Program-made: the position numbers and the translations under genes
Origin: Verrucomicrobiota bacterium
Lineage (GTDB): Bacteria; Verrucomicrobiota; Verrucomicrobiia; CAIQCK01
Assembly: GCA_016222825.1 (NCBI GenBank)
Contig: JACRQF010000009.1
Location: forward strand, 620,001-684,000
Direction of reading: 5' to 3'
DNA: 64,000 nt
Shown here: positions 46,237 through 54,729 of the stretch, piece by piece
Numbering within the stretch: the first letter of the stretch is position 1
How the letters are laid out: every line of letters starts with the position of its first letter
The notes under the pieces: generated by a model
What the model was told of the DNA's origin: nothing
What the model saw: the letters and a program-made list of their open reading frames with translations, nothing else
The model's database searches: none

Positions 46237-47228
46237 CCCGTGGAGCGTCAAGCGTGAAGCGTCAAGCGTCCAACCGCCCCAAAACGCTCCACGCCCTCGT
46301 CACCGGCGGTGCCGGCTTCATCGGCTCCAACCTCTGCGCCGAAGTGCTCGCGCGCGGCTGGCGCGTAACGGCGGTGGACAACTTTCATCTCGGCCGGCCG
46401 GAATTCATCGCGCCGCTTCGGAGGAACCCGCGCTTCAAATTCATCCAAGCCGACCTGCTGGACCTGCTGCGCGTGAAGCGTCTCGTGCGCGGCTGCGACG
46501 TCGTCTTTCACATGGCCGCCAACTCCGACATCAGCCGCGGCGCCCGCGAAACCCATCTCGACCTCTCGCTCGGAACGCTCACCACCTACAACGTGTTGGA
46601 AGCGATGCGTCTCGGCGGCATACGCGACATCGTCTTCGCCTCCACCAGCGCCGTCTATGGCCTCGCGCGCGTCAAGCCGACCCCGGAAGATTACGGACCG
46701 CTGCGGCCGATCTCGCTCTACGGCGCCAGCAAACTGGCCGCCGAGGGTTTCATCACCGCCTTTTGCCACAACTTCGGCCTGCGCGCGTGGATTTACCGTT
46801 TCGCGAACATCGTCGGCCACAACGGCACCCATGGCGCGCTGGTTGACTTCATTGCCCGGCTGCGGCGAAACCCGCACCGTCTTCGCATCCTCGGCGACGG
46901 CCGCCAGGCGAAGCCCTATCTCCACGTCAGCGAGTGCGTCAGCGGCATGATTTACGGCTACGAGCACGCCCGCGGCGAAGTGAACTGTTTCAACCTCGCC
47001 CCGCGTGGCGGCGCAACGACCGTGAAACACATCGCCCGAACCATTGTCCGCGCGCTCGGCCTCATGGGCGTGGAGTTCGTCTTCACCGGCGGCGAACAGG
47101 GCTGGCGGGGCGACGTGCCGCAGGTCCGCCTCGACGCCCGCAAACTGGCCGGACTCGGCTGGCGCGCGGCGTTGACCAGCGACGAGGCGGTCGAGCGCGC
47201 CGCGCACGAACTGGCCGGGCAACTCTGA
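46233..47228 (+). CDS. NAD-dependent nucleotide-sugar epimerase/dehydratase
   Basis: 331 residues. NAD-binding motif GGAGFIGSNL near residue 25, TAVDNFHLG, and the catalytic SASTSAVYG...YGASKLAAE (Tyr and Lys of YxxxK). This is a short-chain SDR of the UDP-glucose 4-epimerase type; the substrate is unknown. It overlaps the YfhO C-terminal gene by 4 bp (ATGA), so it probably supplies an activated sugar to the membrane protein. Residues 3-13 (RGASSVKRQAS) are read from agcgtca heptamers (46244-46271) and precede the normal start of the fold. Confidence 0.9.
   Translation: MTRGASSVKRQASNRPKTLHALVTGGAGFIGSNLCAEVLARGWRVTAVDNFHLGRPEFIAPLRRNPRFKFIQADLLDLLRVKRLVRGCDVVFHMAANSDISRGARETHLDLSLGTLTTYNVLEAMRLGGIRDIVFASTSAVYGLARVKPTPEDYGPLRPISLYGASKLAAEGFITAFCHNFGLRAWIYRFANIVGHNGTHGALVDFIARLRRNPHRLRILGDGRQAKPYLHVSECVSGMIYGYEHARGEVNCFNLAPRGGATTVKHIARTIVRALGLMGVEFVFTGGEQGWRGDVPQVRLDARKLAGLGWRAALTSDEAVERAAHELAGQL
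46244..46271. repeat. agcgtca heptamers at the epimerase N-terminus
   Basis: agcgtca, agcgtga, agcgtca, agcgtcc: four units in 28 bp, translated into the first residues of the epimerase. Confidence 0.9.
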
Positions 47229-47284
47229 CCCCGCGACGGGCGGCGGGATGAGATTTGGAGTCACGGCGAGCATCGGATTTTAAG

Positions 47285-47311
47285 TTGACACATGCGGTGC
47301 CCGCCTATACA
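47285..47311 (+). promoter_or_regulatory. Candidate promoter of the 47425-49354 gene pair
   Basis: -35 TTGACA (47285-47290) and -10 TATACA (47306-47311); the spacer is 15 bp, one short of the common value, so alternative -10 phases (ATACAA, 16 bp) are possible. The leader of more than 100 bases has no other feature that I recognise. Confidence 0.45.
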
Positions 47312-47424
47312 AGTTAGTCGCTATTACGAGGAAGAGGCTTTAACCGAGAGAGCGCGTAACAGTGTGTGGCAGTCGCGCGCAAAAACCTCGGACGTTGAAC
47401 AAATATGCGGGTAAGGAGAGTCAG

Positions 47425-48030
47425 GTGAATACAACAACATATCACGCGACAAAAGAGGCGGGGCGAAAGCGGAAACTGTCTGACGGCTTAGGGGCTATCC
47501 TGGTTGCAGGGTTGCTCGCTGTGGCGGCCATGTCCACGGCCGCACAGGCACAAAACCCACCCCAACAACTGTCAGATGTGACTACGGCGTTATTGGACAA
47601 GAGTGGCAACCCCATGACACTGGCCCAAATGGCGTATCAGTTCGCCCGTGGTCTCACTCCACCCTTTCTGGGCACCAGAGAGGCGGACGCGATCTCATGG
47701 CTGATGGGCAACCAAGTGGGAGAACAGCCGGGCCACCAACCACCGCTTTCGCCGCTCGGTGGATGGGGAAACCCGGGAAGAAACGCAACGGTGGGTGACC
47801 TGACGGTGCTTTTGGTCCAACAGTATAAGATTGAACCGACAGCCGCTGCGGGCGGGCAGCTAACGGCGCAGGATTACCAAAACGCGCTGGTTGGTTTTAC
47901 GGGCAGTGCGAGCGTTTCGACCTTCAGCAGCATGGCCAGCATTTTCAGCGATTGGACCACCCCTACGATCAACGTATTGGGTCCCCAGCCGAGTTCAGGA
48001 GAGCAAACGCGGTCAACGCCGACGCCATAA
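47425..48030 (+). CDS. Secreted hypothetical protein
   Basis: 201 residues from the GTG at 47425, preceded by a good ribosome-binding site (aaggagag, 47413-47420). Signal peptide: basic start, then LGAILVAGLLAVAAMSTAAQA. The mature part is about 160 residues with a Pro/Gly-rich middle (GEQPGHQPPLSPLGGWGNPG) and a helical segment MTLAQMAYQFARGL. No family recognised. AT-richer than flanking genes, like its neighbour. The next gene, a beta-barrel, is 73 bp downstream, so they may form an operon for a cell-surface structure. Confidence 0.65.
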   Translation: MNTTTYHATKEAGRKRKLSDGLGAILVAGLLAVAAMSTAAQAQNPPQQLSDVTTALLDKSGNPMTLAQMAYQFARGLTPPFLGTREADAISWLMGNQVGEQPGHQPPLSPLGGWGNPGRNATVGDLTVLLVQQYKIEPTAAAGGQLTAQDYQNALVGFTGSASVSTFSSMASIFSDWTTPTINVLGPQPSSGEQTRSTPTP

Positions 48031-48103
48031 TAGGATTCTGTTTTGCGATGGTGGGATGATAATAATAGTGTCTGAATGAAGATTTCGAGCGAGGAGAGCA
48101 GAT

Positions 48104-49354
48104 ATGAATAACCTGCCGATGAAGGTGGTTGTATTGGGTTTGATGGTGTTGACATGCGCGGCATCCGCGCAAGATCAAGATATCAAGCGGAACATGGAAC
48201 GGAGTTTGCAGGGCGTGGTGAAACAGCGGGCCTTTGCATACGGACTGACGTTGCGCGAGGGATACGACAGCAACATTTACAGTCGCTCCGACAATGTCAA
48301 AGGCAGTTTCAGCACGACGGCGTCGCCGGACTTCCAGTTTGGATGGAGCGGTCCGTTGACGGATGTAACCGCCCACTACTCCTATTCGGCAGTTTATTAC
48401 GAGAGCCGTCCGGAGAAATCGCTGGATCAATCTCACAACCTCAATGTGAGTGTCGGCCATGAGTTCTCGCCGCGTTTGCACGTGGTGTTTTCGGATGATT
48501 TTGCGCCGGGTTTCGAGCCGGATATCGAGGAAGGCACCAACCAGCGCAGCGCCGATTACATCCAGAACACCGCGCGGTTGACCGCCACCTATAAGCTCGA
48601 CAGCCGGTGGGATATGACCTCGTCGGTGAGGCATTATTTCATCAATTACAGCGACGATACGGTATTGCCGGTTATTCCGGGCACGCCGACTTCGCAGACG
48701 ATGAACCGGCAGGCTGTTGATACAAGCGTCGGCGTCAATTACCAACCGCAATCCACAACAACCTTGGGCGCGGCGTTGTCTTATAACGCGGTTTCATATA
48801 CCGGAAACAATCGTGATAACTCCGGCGGAACGGCGGTCTTCAACGTCCGACACATCTTCAATCCGCGTTTGTCCGCTGATGCGGCGGCCGGCATGTCACT
48901 GCGCACCTACGATGTCATTGGCGGCGAGTCCGTGAATCCGGATGTGAACATGGGTCTAAGCTATCTGCTCACGCCTCGCACGAGCCTCTTTGGCCGTTTT
49001 TCCACTCGTATGCAGCCCACGGAGTTGGGCGGTTACCTTGAGTCGCAAACCTTTATGCTTAGCGGTGGCGCTGTTCATCAGTTTACATCCCGGCTGATGG
49101 GATCTGCGAGTGTCATGTATGTGCCCACCGAATACCAAGGCAGCCTGGTGGTGCCAGGAATCGGCGGGCCGGGAACGGCCTTTAATGGCAACCAGTCGGA
49201 AACTTCCATCGCGTCATCTCTCACGCTGGGGTATCAGTTCAATGTTCATCTCCGCGGCGAGATTGGCTATTCCTTTACGCACTTCACCTCCGATCTTTTC
49301 GCTCGCGACTACGACCGTCACATGACTTACCTGCAGGCGCGTGTTGGTTTCTAG
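48104..49354 (+). CDS. Outer-membrane beta-barrel protein
   Basis: 416 residues with a ribosome-binding site gaggag. Signal peptide 1-22 (VVLGLMVLTCAASAQ). The rest consists of alternating hydrophobic strands with Tyr/Phe-rich ends (AFAYGLTLREGYDSNIY, TAHYSYSAVYYESRP, RWDMTSSVRHYFINYS) and ends in the C-terminal ARVGF, a barrel-assembly signal. Size and strand number fit a barrel of 16 to 20 strands of the type found near exopolysaccharide or exosortase loci. Function unknown; codon use and base composition resemble the preceding gene. Confidence 0.75.
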   Translation: MNNLPMKVVVLGLMVLTCAASAQDQDIKRNMERSLQGVVKQRAFAYGLTLREGYDSNIYSRSDNVKGSFSTTASPDFQFGWSGPLTDVTAHYSYSAVYYESRPEKSLDQSHNLNVSVGHEFSPRLHVVFSDDFAPGFEPDIEEGTNQRSADYIQNTARLTATYKLDSRWDMTSSVRHYFINYSDDTVLPVIPGTPTSQTMNRQAVDTSVGVNYQPQSTTTLGAALSYNAVSYTGNNRDNSGGTAVFNVRHIFNPRLSADAAAGMSLRTYDVIGGESVNPDVNMGLSYLLTPRTSLFGRFSTRMQPTELGGYLESQTFMLSGGAVHQFTSRLMGSASVMYVPTEYQGSLVVPGIGGPGTAFNGNQSETSIASSLTLGYQFNVHLRGEIGYSFTHFTSDLFARDYDRHMTYLQARVGF

Positions 49355-49444
49355 AAATAGAAACTGACAGTCGGACGTGGTGCCTTCAAGCGGTGTTGCG
49401 ACAGGTTGGTTTTCCAGATCGATTCGCACTGGCGGTTTCCGAAC

Positions 49445-49472
49445 TTGCAACCTGGCGCGCAACACCTACATT
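49445..49472 (+). promoter_or_regulatory. Candidate promoter of the fumarase genes, very close to the start codon
   Basis: -35 TTGCAA (49445-49450), 16-bp spacer, -10 TACATT (49467-49472). The ATG follows 8 bp later, so the mRNA would be essentially leaderless. Confidence 0.5.
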
Positions 49473-49480
49473 CCCCCTGC

Positions 49481-50365
49481 ATGGCCGGGTTGAAAGACAA
49501 TCTGTTGGAACTCATCCGTCGCACGTCGGCTGAGATGCCGGATGACGTCAACCGTGTGCTCATTGACGCGCTCAAGGCGGAAGAGCAGCGCACGACGGCA
49601 GAGTTCGCGCTGAAGACCATCCACGCCAACATCGAACTGGCGAAAAAGAAGAGCCAGCCGATCTGCCAGGACACCGGCTCCATCCTCTTCTATGTCCACG
49701 GCCCTGTTGGCGGCGACCAACTCACGTTTGAGGAGGCCGCGCGCGAGGCCGTTGCCGAGGCAACGAAGAGAGGTTTCCTGCGGCAGAACTCAGTGGACTC
49801 GCTCACCGGCAAGAACAGCGGCACCAATCTCGGTCCCGGCACGCCGGTGTTCCACTTCACGCAGGCGCGCGACGCGGCCGGCCTGGACGTGCGGCTGATC
49901 CTGAAAGGCGGCGGCTGCGAGAACGTCGGCGTGCAGTATTCGCTGCCTGACTCGCGCATCGGCGCCGACCGCGACCTGAAAGGCTGTCGCCGCGCGATCC
50001 TCGACGCGGTGCTCCAGGCGCAGGGCAAAGGCTGCGGCCCCGGCGTGCTGGGCGTCTGCATCGGCGGCGACCGCGCCACCAGTTACGCGTTCTCGAAGGA
50101 ACAACTGCTGCGGACGCTCGACGACCACAACCCAAGCCCGGAACTCGACGCGCTGGAACACGAGATCGTCGCCACCGCGAACCAGCTCGGCATTGGGCCG
50201 ATGGGCTTCGGCGGCAGGACGACGCTGCTCGGTTGCAAGATCGGCGTTGTCAACCGCCTGCCGGCGTCGTATTTCGTCAGCGTCAGCTACATGTGCTGGG
50301 CATTCCGCAGGCGCGGCGTCGTGCTGAGCGCCGACGGCGGGAGGATTGAGAAATGGCTCTACTGA
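49481..50365 (+). CDS. Fumarate hydratase, class I, alpha subunit
   Basis: 294 residues from the ATG at 49481. Class I (4Fe-4S) fumarase alpha signature: SQPICQDTGSILFYV, GGGCENVGVQYSLP and GKGCGPGVLGVCIGGDR hold the cluster ligands. Residues TNLGPGTPVFH and GFGGRTTLLG also belong to the family. With the beta subunit it hydrates fumarate to malate in the TCA cycle; related enzymes use tartrate, so the exact substrate is inferred. The partner gene follows after a 44-bp repeat-containing gap. Confidence 0.93.
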   Translation: MAGLKDNLLELIRRTSAEMPDDVNRVLIDALKAEEQRTTAEFALKTIHANIELAKKKSQPICQDTGSILFYVHGPVGGDQLTFEEAAREAVAEATKRGFLRQNSVDSLTGKNSGTNLGPGTPVFHFTQARDAAGLDVRLILKGGGCENVGVQYSLPDSRIGADRDLKGCRRAILDAVLQAQGKGCGPGVLGVCIGGDRATSYAFSKEQLLRTLDDHNPSPELDALEHEIVATANQLGIGPMGFGGRTTLLGCKIGVVNRLPASYFVSVSYMCWAFRRRGVVLSADGGRIEKWLY

Positions 50366-50372
50366 TTGACGA

Positions 50373-50417
50373 GTAATGCGCAAGAACCCTTACGCATTAC
50401 GAGTTACGCATGATGCT
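50373..50417. repeat. Heptamer repeat and hairpin between the fumarase genes
   Basis: ttacgca, ttacgag, ttacgca, tgatgct (50390-50417) cover the ATG of the beta subunit (50410). The sequence gtaatgcg (50373-50380) pairs perfectly with cgcattac (50393-50400), making a hairpin in the intercistronic gap. Confidence 0.8.
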
Positions 50418-50982
50418 TATGGAACTCCAAACGCCCATCTCCGAAGATGTCATCCGCTCATTGCATGTCGGCGACCTCGTTGAGATCACCGGCATCGTTC
50501 ACACCGGCCGCGACGCGGTCCACAAGTTCCTTCATGACGGCGGCTCGCTGCCGGTGGACATGCGCGGCGGCGTGCTCTACCACTGCGGGCCGGTGATGGT
50601 GAAGGAGGACGGCCAGTGGGTCTGCAAAGCCGCCGGGCCGACCACGAGCATCCGCGAGGAGCCGTATCAGGCCGAGGTCATCCAGAAGCTCGGTCTCCGC
50701 GTCGTCATCGGCAAAGGCGGCATGGGCGACAAGACGTCGGCGGGATGCAAGGAGTTTGGCTGCGTCTATCTTCACGCGGTCGGTGGCGCGGCGCAGGTGC
50801 TGGCCGAGTGCATCAAAAAGGTGCGCGGCGTTTCCATGCTGGAGGAGTTCGGCAGTCCCGAGGCGGTGTGGGAACTGGAGGTGGAGAAGTTCCCGTGCGT
50901 CGTCACGATGGACAGCCACGGCGGCAGCCTGCACAAGGAAGTCCTCGCCCTCTCGAAGGAGGCGTTGGCGAAGCTGCTGTAG
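50410..50982 (+). CDS. Fumarate hydratase, class I, beta subunit
   Basis: 190 residues. Typical block AAGPTTSIREEPYQAEVIQKLGLRVVIGKGGMGDKTSAGCKEFG, HAVGGAAQVLAECI and a SMLEEFGSPEAVWELEV segment. This is the C-terminal domain of class I fumarases made as a separate subunit. The ATG is inside a heptamer repeat without a good ribosome-binding site (a second ATG three codons further on is possible). The TAG stop codon belongs to the palindromic element at 50979-51048. Confidence 0.93.
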   Translation: MMLMELQTPISEDVIRSLHVGDLVEITGIVHTGRDAVHKFLHDGGSLPVDMRGGVLYHCGPVMVKEDGQWVCKAAGPTTSIREEPYQAEVIQKLGLRVVIGKGGMGDKTSAGCKEFGCVYLHAVGGAAQVLAECIKKVRGVSMLEEFGSPEAVWELEVEKFPCVVTMDSHGGSLHKEVLALSKEALAKLL

Positions 50983-51048
50983 CGCCGGCCTGTCGGCGGT
51001 GTTTTCGGAAGCTGCTGCGGAAAGTCGCCGGCAAGATGCCGGCGCTAC
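50979..51048. repeat. GTAG...CTAC REP pair between convergent genes
   Basis: Starts GTAGCGCCGG and ends CCGGCGCTAC (70 bp). Left unit: GTAG plus hairpin cgccg-gcctgt-cggcg; right unit: cgccggc-aagat-gccggcg plus CTAC. The GTAG end supplies the stop of the fumarase beta gene (TAG 50980-50982), and the opposite end supplies the stop of the gene on the other strand (TAG read from 51045-51047). Confidence 0.9.
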
Positions 51049-51542
51049 TGCACCGGTTTGATCTCAAACGTCGCGCCGAACTTCAGCAGCGTCTCGGCGA
51101 GGATTTCCGCCATCGTTCCCACCAGTTCCATGCAAAACTTGTGGCGGTTCTCGCCGGCGAAGTCGCCCTGCGGGCCGGTGAGATGATTGCAGATGATGTC
51201 CAGCGTGCCGTCGGGCCGGCGCCGGCCGCCGGGGCCGAGCGGCGCGCGCTTCTCCCACTGCGAACGGAAATACGCCATCGCAGACCGGAACTTCGGCGAA
51301 ACCGGGCCGGCGGGATTCGGGTCGCCGAAATACTGGCCGATGACCAGTTCACCGCCCTTGATCGCACCGCACTCACCGTCGCCGGTGACGCCGCCGCGCC
51401 GCAACGCCTGGTAGGGGCCGGCGGGCAGGTTGAACGTCAAGGCCATGCAGATGCCGCACGAATGATGCGGCACGAGCTTGCCTTCGTAGAGCGCGAGCGC
51501 CTTCCGGCGCGCCGCGGCGATCAGTTCCTTTTCGTTGCTCAT
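51045..51542 (-). CDS. C_GCAxxG_C_C-type Cys-rich protein
   Basis: 165 residues from the ATG at 51542. The pattern GDGECGAIKGGELVIGQYFGD is that of the C_GCAxxG_C_C family, whose central Cys pair with other Cys residues is thought to be redox-active; further Cys occur in HHSCGICMAL, DIICNHL and HKFCMEL. Function unknown; such proteins are common next to metabolic or metal genes. It follows transketolase by 20 bp and converges with the fumarase genes. Its stop is provided by a palindromic repeat. Confidence 0.75.
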   Translation of the reverse strand: MSNEKELIAAARRKALALYEGKLVPHHSCGICMALTFNLPAGPYQALRRGGVTGDGECGAIKGGELVIGQYFGDPNPAGPVSPKFRSAMAYFRSQWEKRAPLGPGGRRRPDGTLDIICNHLTGPQGDFAGENRHKFCMELVGTMAEILAETLLKFGATFEIKPVQ

Positions 51543-51562
51543 GGAAGTAAGATAATCCCGCT

Positions 51563-53560
51563 TCACGCCGGCGGCAGGCTCTGCGCGGCCTTGACGACAC
51601 TCTCCGCGGTAATGCCCAGCGTCTTCATCACTGTGCCGCCCGGCGCGCTGATGCCGAAGCGGGTCAGACCAACGACCTTCCCGTCGAGGCCGGCGTAACG
51701 ATACCAGAGATCGGGCACGCCCGCCTCGATGGCCACGCGGCGGCGACAGCCCGGCGGCAACACTTCCTCGCGGTAGGCCGCAGGCTGCCGCTCGAACCGG
51801 TCGAAGCACGGCAGCGACACGACGCGCACGCCGTCGCCGAGTTGCTTGGCAGCTTCGAGCGCGAGTTGCAGTTCGCTGCCGCAGGAAAGCAGAATCAGAT
51901 CGAGCTTGGATTTCTCCTTGAGCGCGATGTAGCCACCGCGGAGCACGCCTTCGCGCCGCTGCTGGACGGGAATCTGATTGAGCATCGGCACCGCCTGCCG
52001 CGTGAGGCTGAGCAACGTCGGGCCGTTGGTGCGCTCCAGCGCGGCGACAAACGCGCCGGCGGTTTCCTCCGGATCGGCGGGGCGGATCACGTCGAGGTTC
52101 GGCATCACGCGCAGGCCGCTGACCGTTTCCACCGGCTGGTGCGTCGGGCCGTCCTCGCCGACGCCGATGGAGTCGTGCGTGAAGATGTAGATCACCGGCA
52201 GCGCCGCCAGCGACGCGATGCGGATCGAAGGGCGCGCATAGTCGGCGAACACCATGAACGTCGCGCCGGACGGACGAAAGATGCCGTCGTAGGCGAAGCC
52301 GTTTAGCATGGCAGCCATCGCGTGCTCGCGGATGCCGAAGCGGATGTTGCGACCGGCGGGATTGTCGCGGCCAAAGTCCTTGCTCGCGGCGATGTAGTTG
52401 AGCGTCGAGCCGTGCAGGTCGGCGCTGCCGCTGATGAGGAGCGGCATGGCTTCCGCCAGCGGTTGGAGCACGTCGCTGCCGGCCTTGCGCGTCGCGATCT
52501 TCGCGTCGGCCGGGAACGGCGGGATCTTGCCGAGCAGGTCGGCGGGCACTTCCTTGTTTAAGCCGCTGTCCAGCAGCTTTGCCAGGGCGGGATTCGCCGC
52601 GCGCCACGCTTGGTAGGTCGCATTCCACTTCTCGTAGTCGCTGGCCAGCTTCTTCTTGTGCTGCGCAAAATGATTGCGAACATCGTCGGAGACGTGGAAA
52701 TGCTCCGCAGGCAGTCCCAGCGCCAGTCGCGAGGCGTCAATGAACTTCGCGCCGCCTTCGCCGTGGGCCTTGCTGGTGCCCTCGACAGCGGCGATACCCT
52801 TACCGATCAGCGTCTTGGCGACGATCAACTGCGGCTTGCCGCTAGTCGCGGCCTTGGCCTTCTCCAGCGCAGCGACAAACGCCTCCATGTCGTGGCCGAC
52901 GATGGTCTGCACGTCCCAACCGTAAGCCTCGTAACGCTTCGCCGTGTCCTCGCTCTGTGTCGCCTTGGCCATCGCGTCGAGCGTGACCTCGTTGGCGTCG
53001 TAGATGAGGATCAGGTTGTCCAGCCCGAAGTGCCCGGCGAACGCCGACGCCTCGGCCGAGACGCCTTCCTGCATGCAGCCGTCGCCCGCGAGGCAGATGA
53101 CGTGATGATCGAAGAGGGTGTGCTGCGGCGTGTTGAAACGCGCCGATGCCATCTTGCCCGAGACAGCGTAGCCAACCGCGTTGGCGACGCCCTGGCCGAG
53201 CGGGCCGGTGGTGGCTTCGACGCCGGGCGTCTCGGCAAATTCCGGATGGCCCGGCGTATGGCTGCCGAGCTGGCGGAAGTTCTTGACCTCGTCGAGCGTC
53301 ACCTTCGGGTAACCGGCCAGATGCAGCCACGAGTAAATGAACATGCTGCCATGTCCGGCAGAGAGCACGAAGCGGTCGCGGTTGAGCCACTTCGGCTGGT
53401 CGGGATAGTGCCGCAGCGCGAAGCCGTAGAGGGCCGCGCCGATTTCAGCGCAACCGAGCGGCAGGCCGAGATGGCCGGAGTTGCAGGCGTGAATCGCGTC
53501 CATGGCGAGGCCACGTGCCTGCGTCGCAGCGCGCGAGAGGATGTCAATCGGTATAGTCAT
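51563..53560 (-). CDS. tkt: Transketolase
   Basis: 665 residues from the ATG at 53560. Thiamine-diphosphate signature [33 protein letters not shown]-terminal [32 protein letters not shown], the [12 protein letters not shown] loop, [11 protein letters not shown] and the pyrimidine-domain [19 protein letters not shown]. It transfers two-carbon ketol units in the non-oxidative pentose phosphate pathway, so it is functionally linked to zwf and opcA in this window, although 40 kb away. The Cys-rich protein follows after 20 bp. Confidence 0.96.
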   Translation of the reverse strand: MTIPIDILSRAATQARGLAMDAIHACNSGHLGLPLGCAEIGAALYGFALRHYPDQPKWLNRDRFVLSAGHGSMFIYSWLHLAGYPKVTLDEVKNFRQLGSHTPGHPEFAETPGVEATTGPLGQGVANAVGYAVSGKMASARFNTPQHTLFDHHVICLAGDGCMQEGVSAEASAFAGHFGLDNLILIYDANEVTLDAMAKATQSEDTAKRYEAYGWDVQTIVGHDMEAFVAALEKAKAATSGKPQLIVAKTLIGKGIAAVEGTSKAHGEGGAKFIDASRLALGLPAEHFHVSDDVRNHFAQHKKKLASDYEKWNATYQAWRAANPALAKLLDSGLNKEVPADLLGKIPPFPADAKIATRKAGSDVLQPLAEAMPLLISGSADLHGSTLNYIAASKDFGRDNPAGRNIRFGIREHAMAAMLNGFAYDGIFRPSGATFMVFADYARPSIRIASLAALPVIYIFTHDSIGVGEDGPTHQPVETVSGLRVMPNLDVIRPADPEETAGAFVAALERTNGPTLLSLTRQAVPMLNQIPVQQRREGVLRGGYIALKEKSKLDLILLSCGSELQLALEAAKQLGDGVRVVSLPCFDRFERQPAAYREEVLPPGCRRRVAIEAGVPDLWYRYAGLDGKVVGLTRFGISAPGGTVMKTLGITAESVVKAAQSLPPA

Positions 53561-53574
53561 GGTTTTGACGCTGG

Positions 53575-53602
53575 ATGTTAGGATTCGGCGGAGCGAAGTC
53601 AA
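53575..53602 (-). promoter_or_regulatory. Candidate promoter of transketolase
   Basis: Minus strand: -35 TTGACT (53597-53602), 16-bp spacer, -10 TAACAT (53575-53580). The ATG is 14 bp beyond the -10 box, giving a leader of less than 10 bases. Confidence 0.6.
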
Positions 53603-53616
53603 GCCGAGGCGCGACC

Positions 53617-53685
53617 GCAGCACCGGCATCCTGCCGGCTCAGCTTCGTCTTCGCATCAAAACCTTCTGGTTGCGGACGCCGCTAC
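53617..53685. repeat. Degenerate REP pair after the FGE-sulfatase-like gene
   Basis: 69 bp. The left end is GCAGCACCGGCATCCTGCCGGC (two transitions from GTAGCGCCGGC-type units), the right end GCGGACGCCGCTAC. The right end carries the stop codon (TAG, read from 53682-53684) of the SUMF1-like gene. Loop and right half are diverged. Confidence 0.55.
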
Positions 53686-54560
53686 GGTTTGCCAGCAGGC
53701 GGCGCGGTTGTCTTTGGCGGGGGCGCGTCGCATGCGATGCGGAAGCCGAGGTTGGCCTGCGTCTTTGCCGGGTCTTTGCCGGTGCGGTAGGCGCAGCGGA
53801 CGTTTTGCACGGGTTCGTTATAAGCGCCCCCTCGAATCACGCGCTCGGCGCCCTGCGATGGGCCGGGCGGGTTCGTCTTGGGCGACTTGGCGTAATAGTT
53901 CATGTCGTAGAAGTCGTTGCACCATTCATAGACGTTGCCGAGCATGTCGAAGAGGCCGAAGTTGTTCGGCGCGAGCTTGGCCACCGGATGCGTGCGGCTG
54001 CTGCTGACGCCACCGACCCACGCCGCCTTGAACAAATCCGCATCGTTGTCGCCGCTGTAGAACTTGTCGTCCGTGCCGGCGCGGCAGGCGTATTCCCATT
54101 CCGCCTCCGTCGGCAGCCGATAGGCACGGCCGTCCATGCGATTCAGCCGCTTGCAGAACTCCACGGCGTCAAACCACGTCACATGCTCCACCGGCAGGTC
54201 TGCGCCTTTGTAGTAGCTTGGACTTCGCCGCATCACGGTGGCAAACTGCGCCTGCGTCACCTCCGTGGCACCGAGGTAGAACGACTTGGTGATCGTGACG
54301 TGGTGGAGCGTCTCCTCCGAGTAGCGCCAGCTTTCGCTCTTCGAGCTGCCCATGTCGAACTCGCCGGCCGGTATCAGCACCATGCGGATGCCGGCCGCAT
54401 TGACGAACGACGGTTGTCCGGCGGCCGTGCCTTTGCCAAACACCGGGACAGGCGTGACGACCGGCGCGACCGCGGGTGGCGGTGGTGGCGTTTGGGCGAG
54501 CGCAGCGCCGACGCAGGATGCCGCGAGGATGAGGTTCCGGAAGGCGGCTGGCAAATTCAT
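53682..54560 (-). CDS. Secreted SUMF1/FGE-sulfatase-domain protein
   Basis: 292 residues. A signal peptide (1-22) and a Pro-rich linker precede the C-type lectin-like FGE domain (about 55-275): MVLIPAGEFDMGS, GATEVTQAQFATVM, LPVEHVTWFDAVEFCKRLN, YRLPTEAEWEYACRAGT, NNFGLFDMLGNVYEWCND, RVIRGGAY and the final GFRIAC. The two active-site Cys of true formylglycine-generating enzymes are not evident at the expected GGSF/C positions, so it is more likely a structural or binding version. Divergent from the giant gene at 54730, with which it shares a 169-bp spacer. Confidence 0.88.
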   Translation of the reverse strand: MNLPAAFRNLILAASCVGAALAQTPPPPPAVAPVVTPVPVFGKGTAAGQPSFVNAAGIRMVLIPAGEFDMGSSKSESWRYSEETLHHVTITKSFYLGATEVTQAQFATVMRRSPSYYKGADLPVEHVTWFDAVEFCKRLNRMDGRAYRLPTEAEWEYACRAGTDDKFYSGDNDADLFKAAWVGGVSSSRTHPVAKLAPNNFGLFDMLGNVYEWCNDFYDMNYYAKSPKTNPPGPSQGAERVIRGGAYNEPVQNVRCAYRTGKDPAKTQANLGFRIACDAPPPKTTAPPAGKP

Positions 54561-54729
54561 GTCCGGTTAGTTATCAGGCAATCGTGGCGACCGCAAGCGC
54601 ACGGTGCGGACTCGGCCGCGCAGACACGCACGGAGGAAAAGTCCCGCGCTCTTTATAGCCTCTGCAATTTTTGGGGAGCATTTTTCCCAAAAACCTGTCT
54701 AACTACCCGTGACGAACTGGAGGTTCAAC

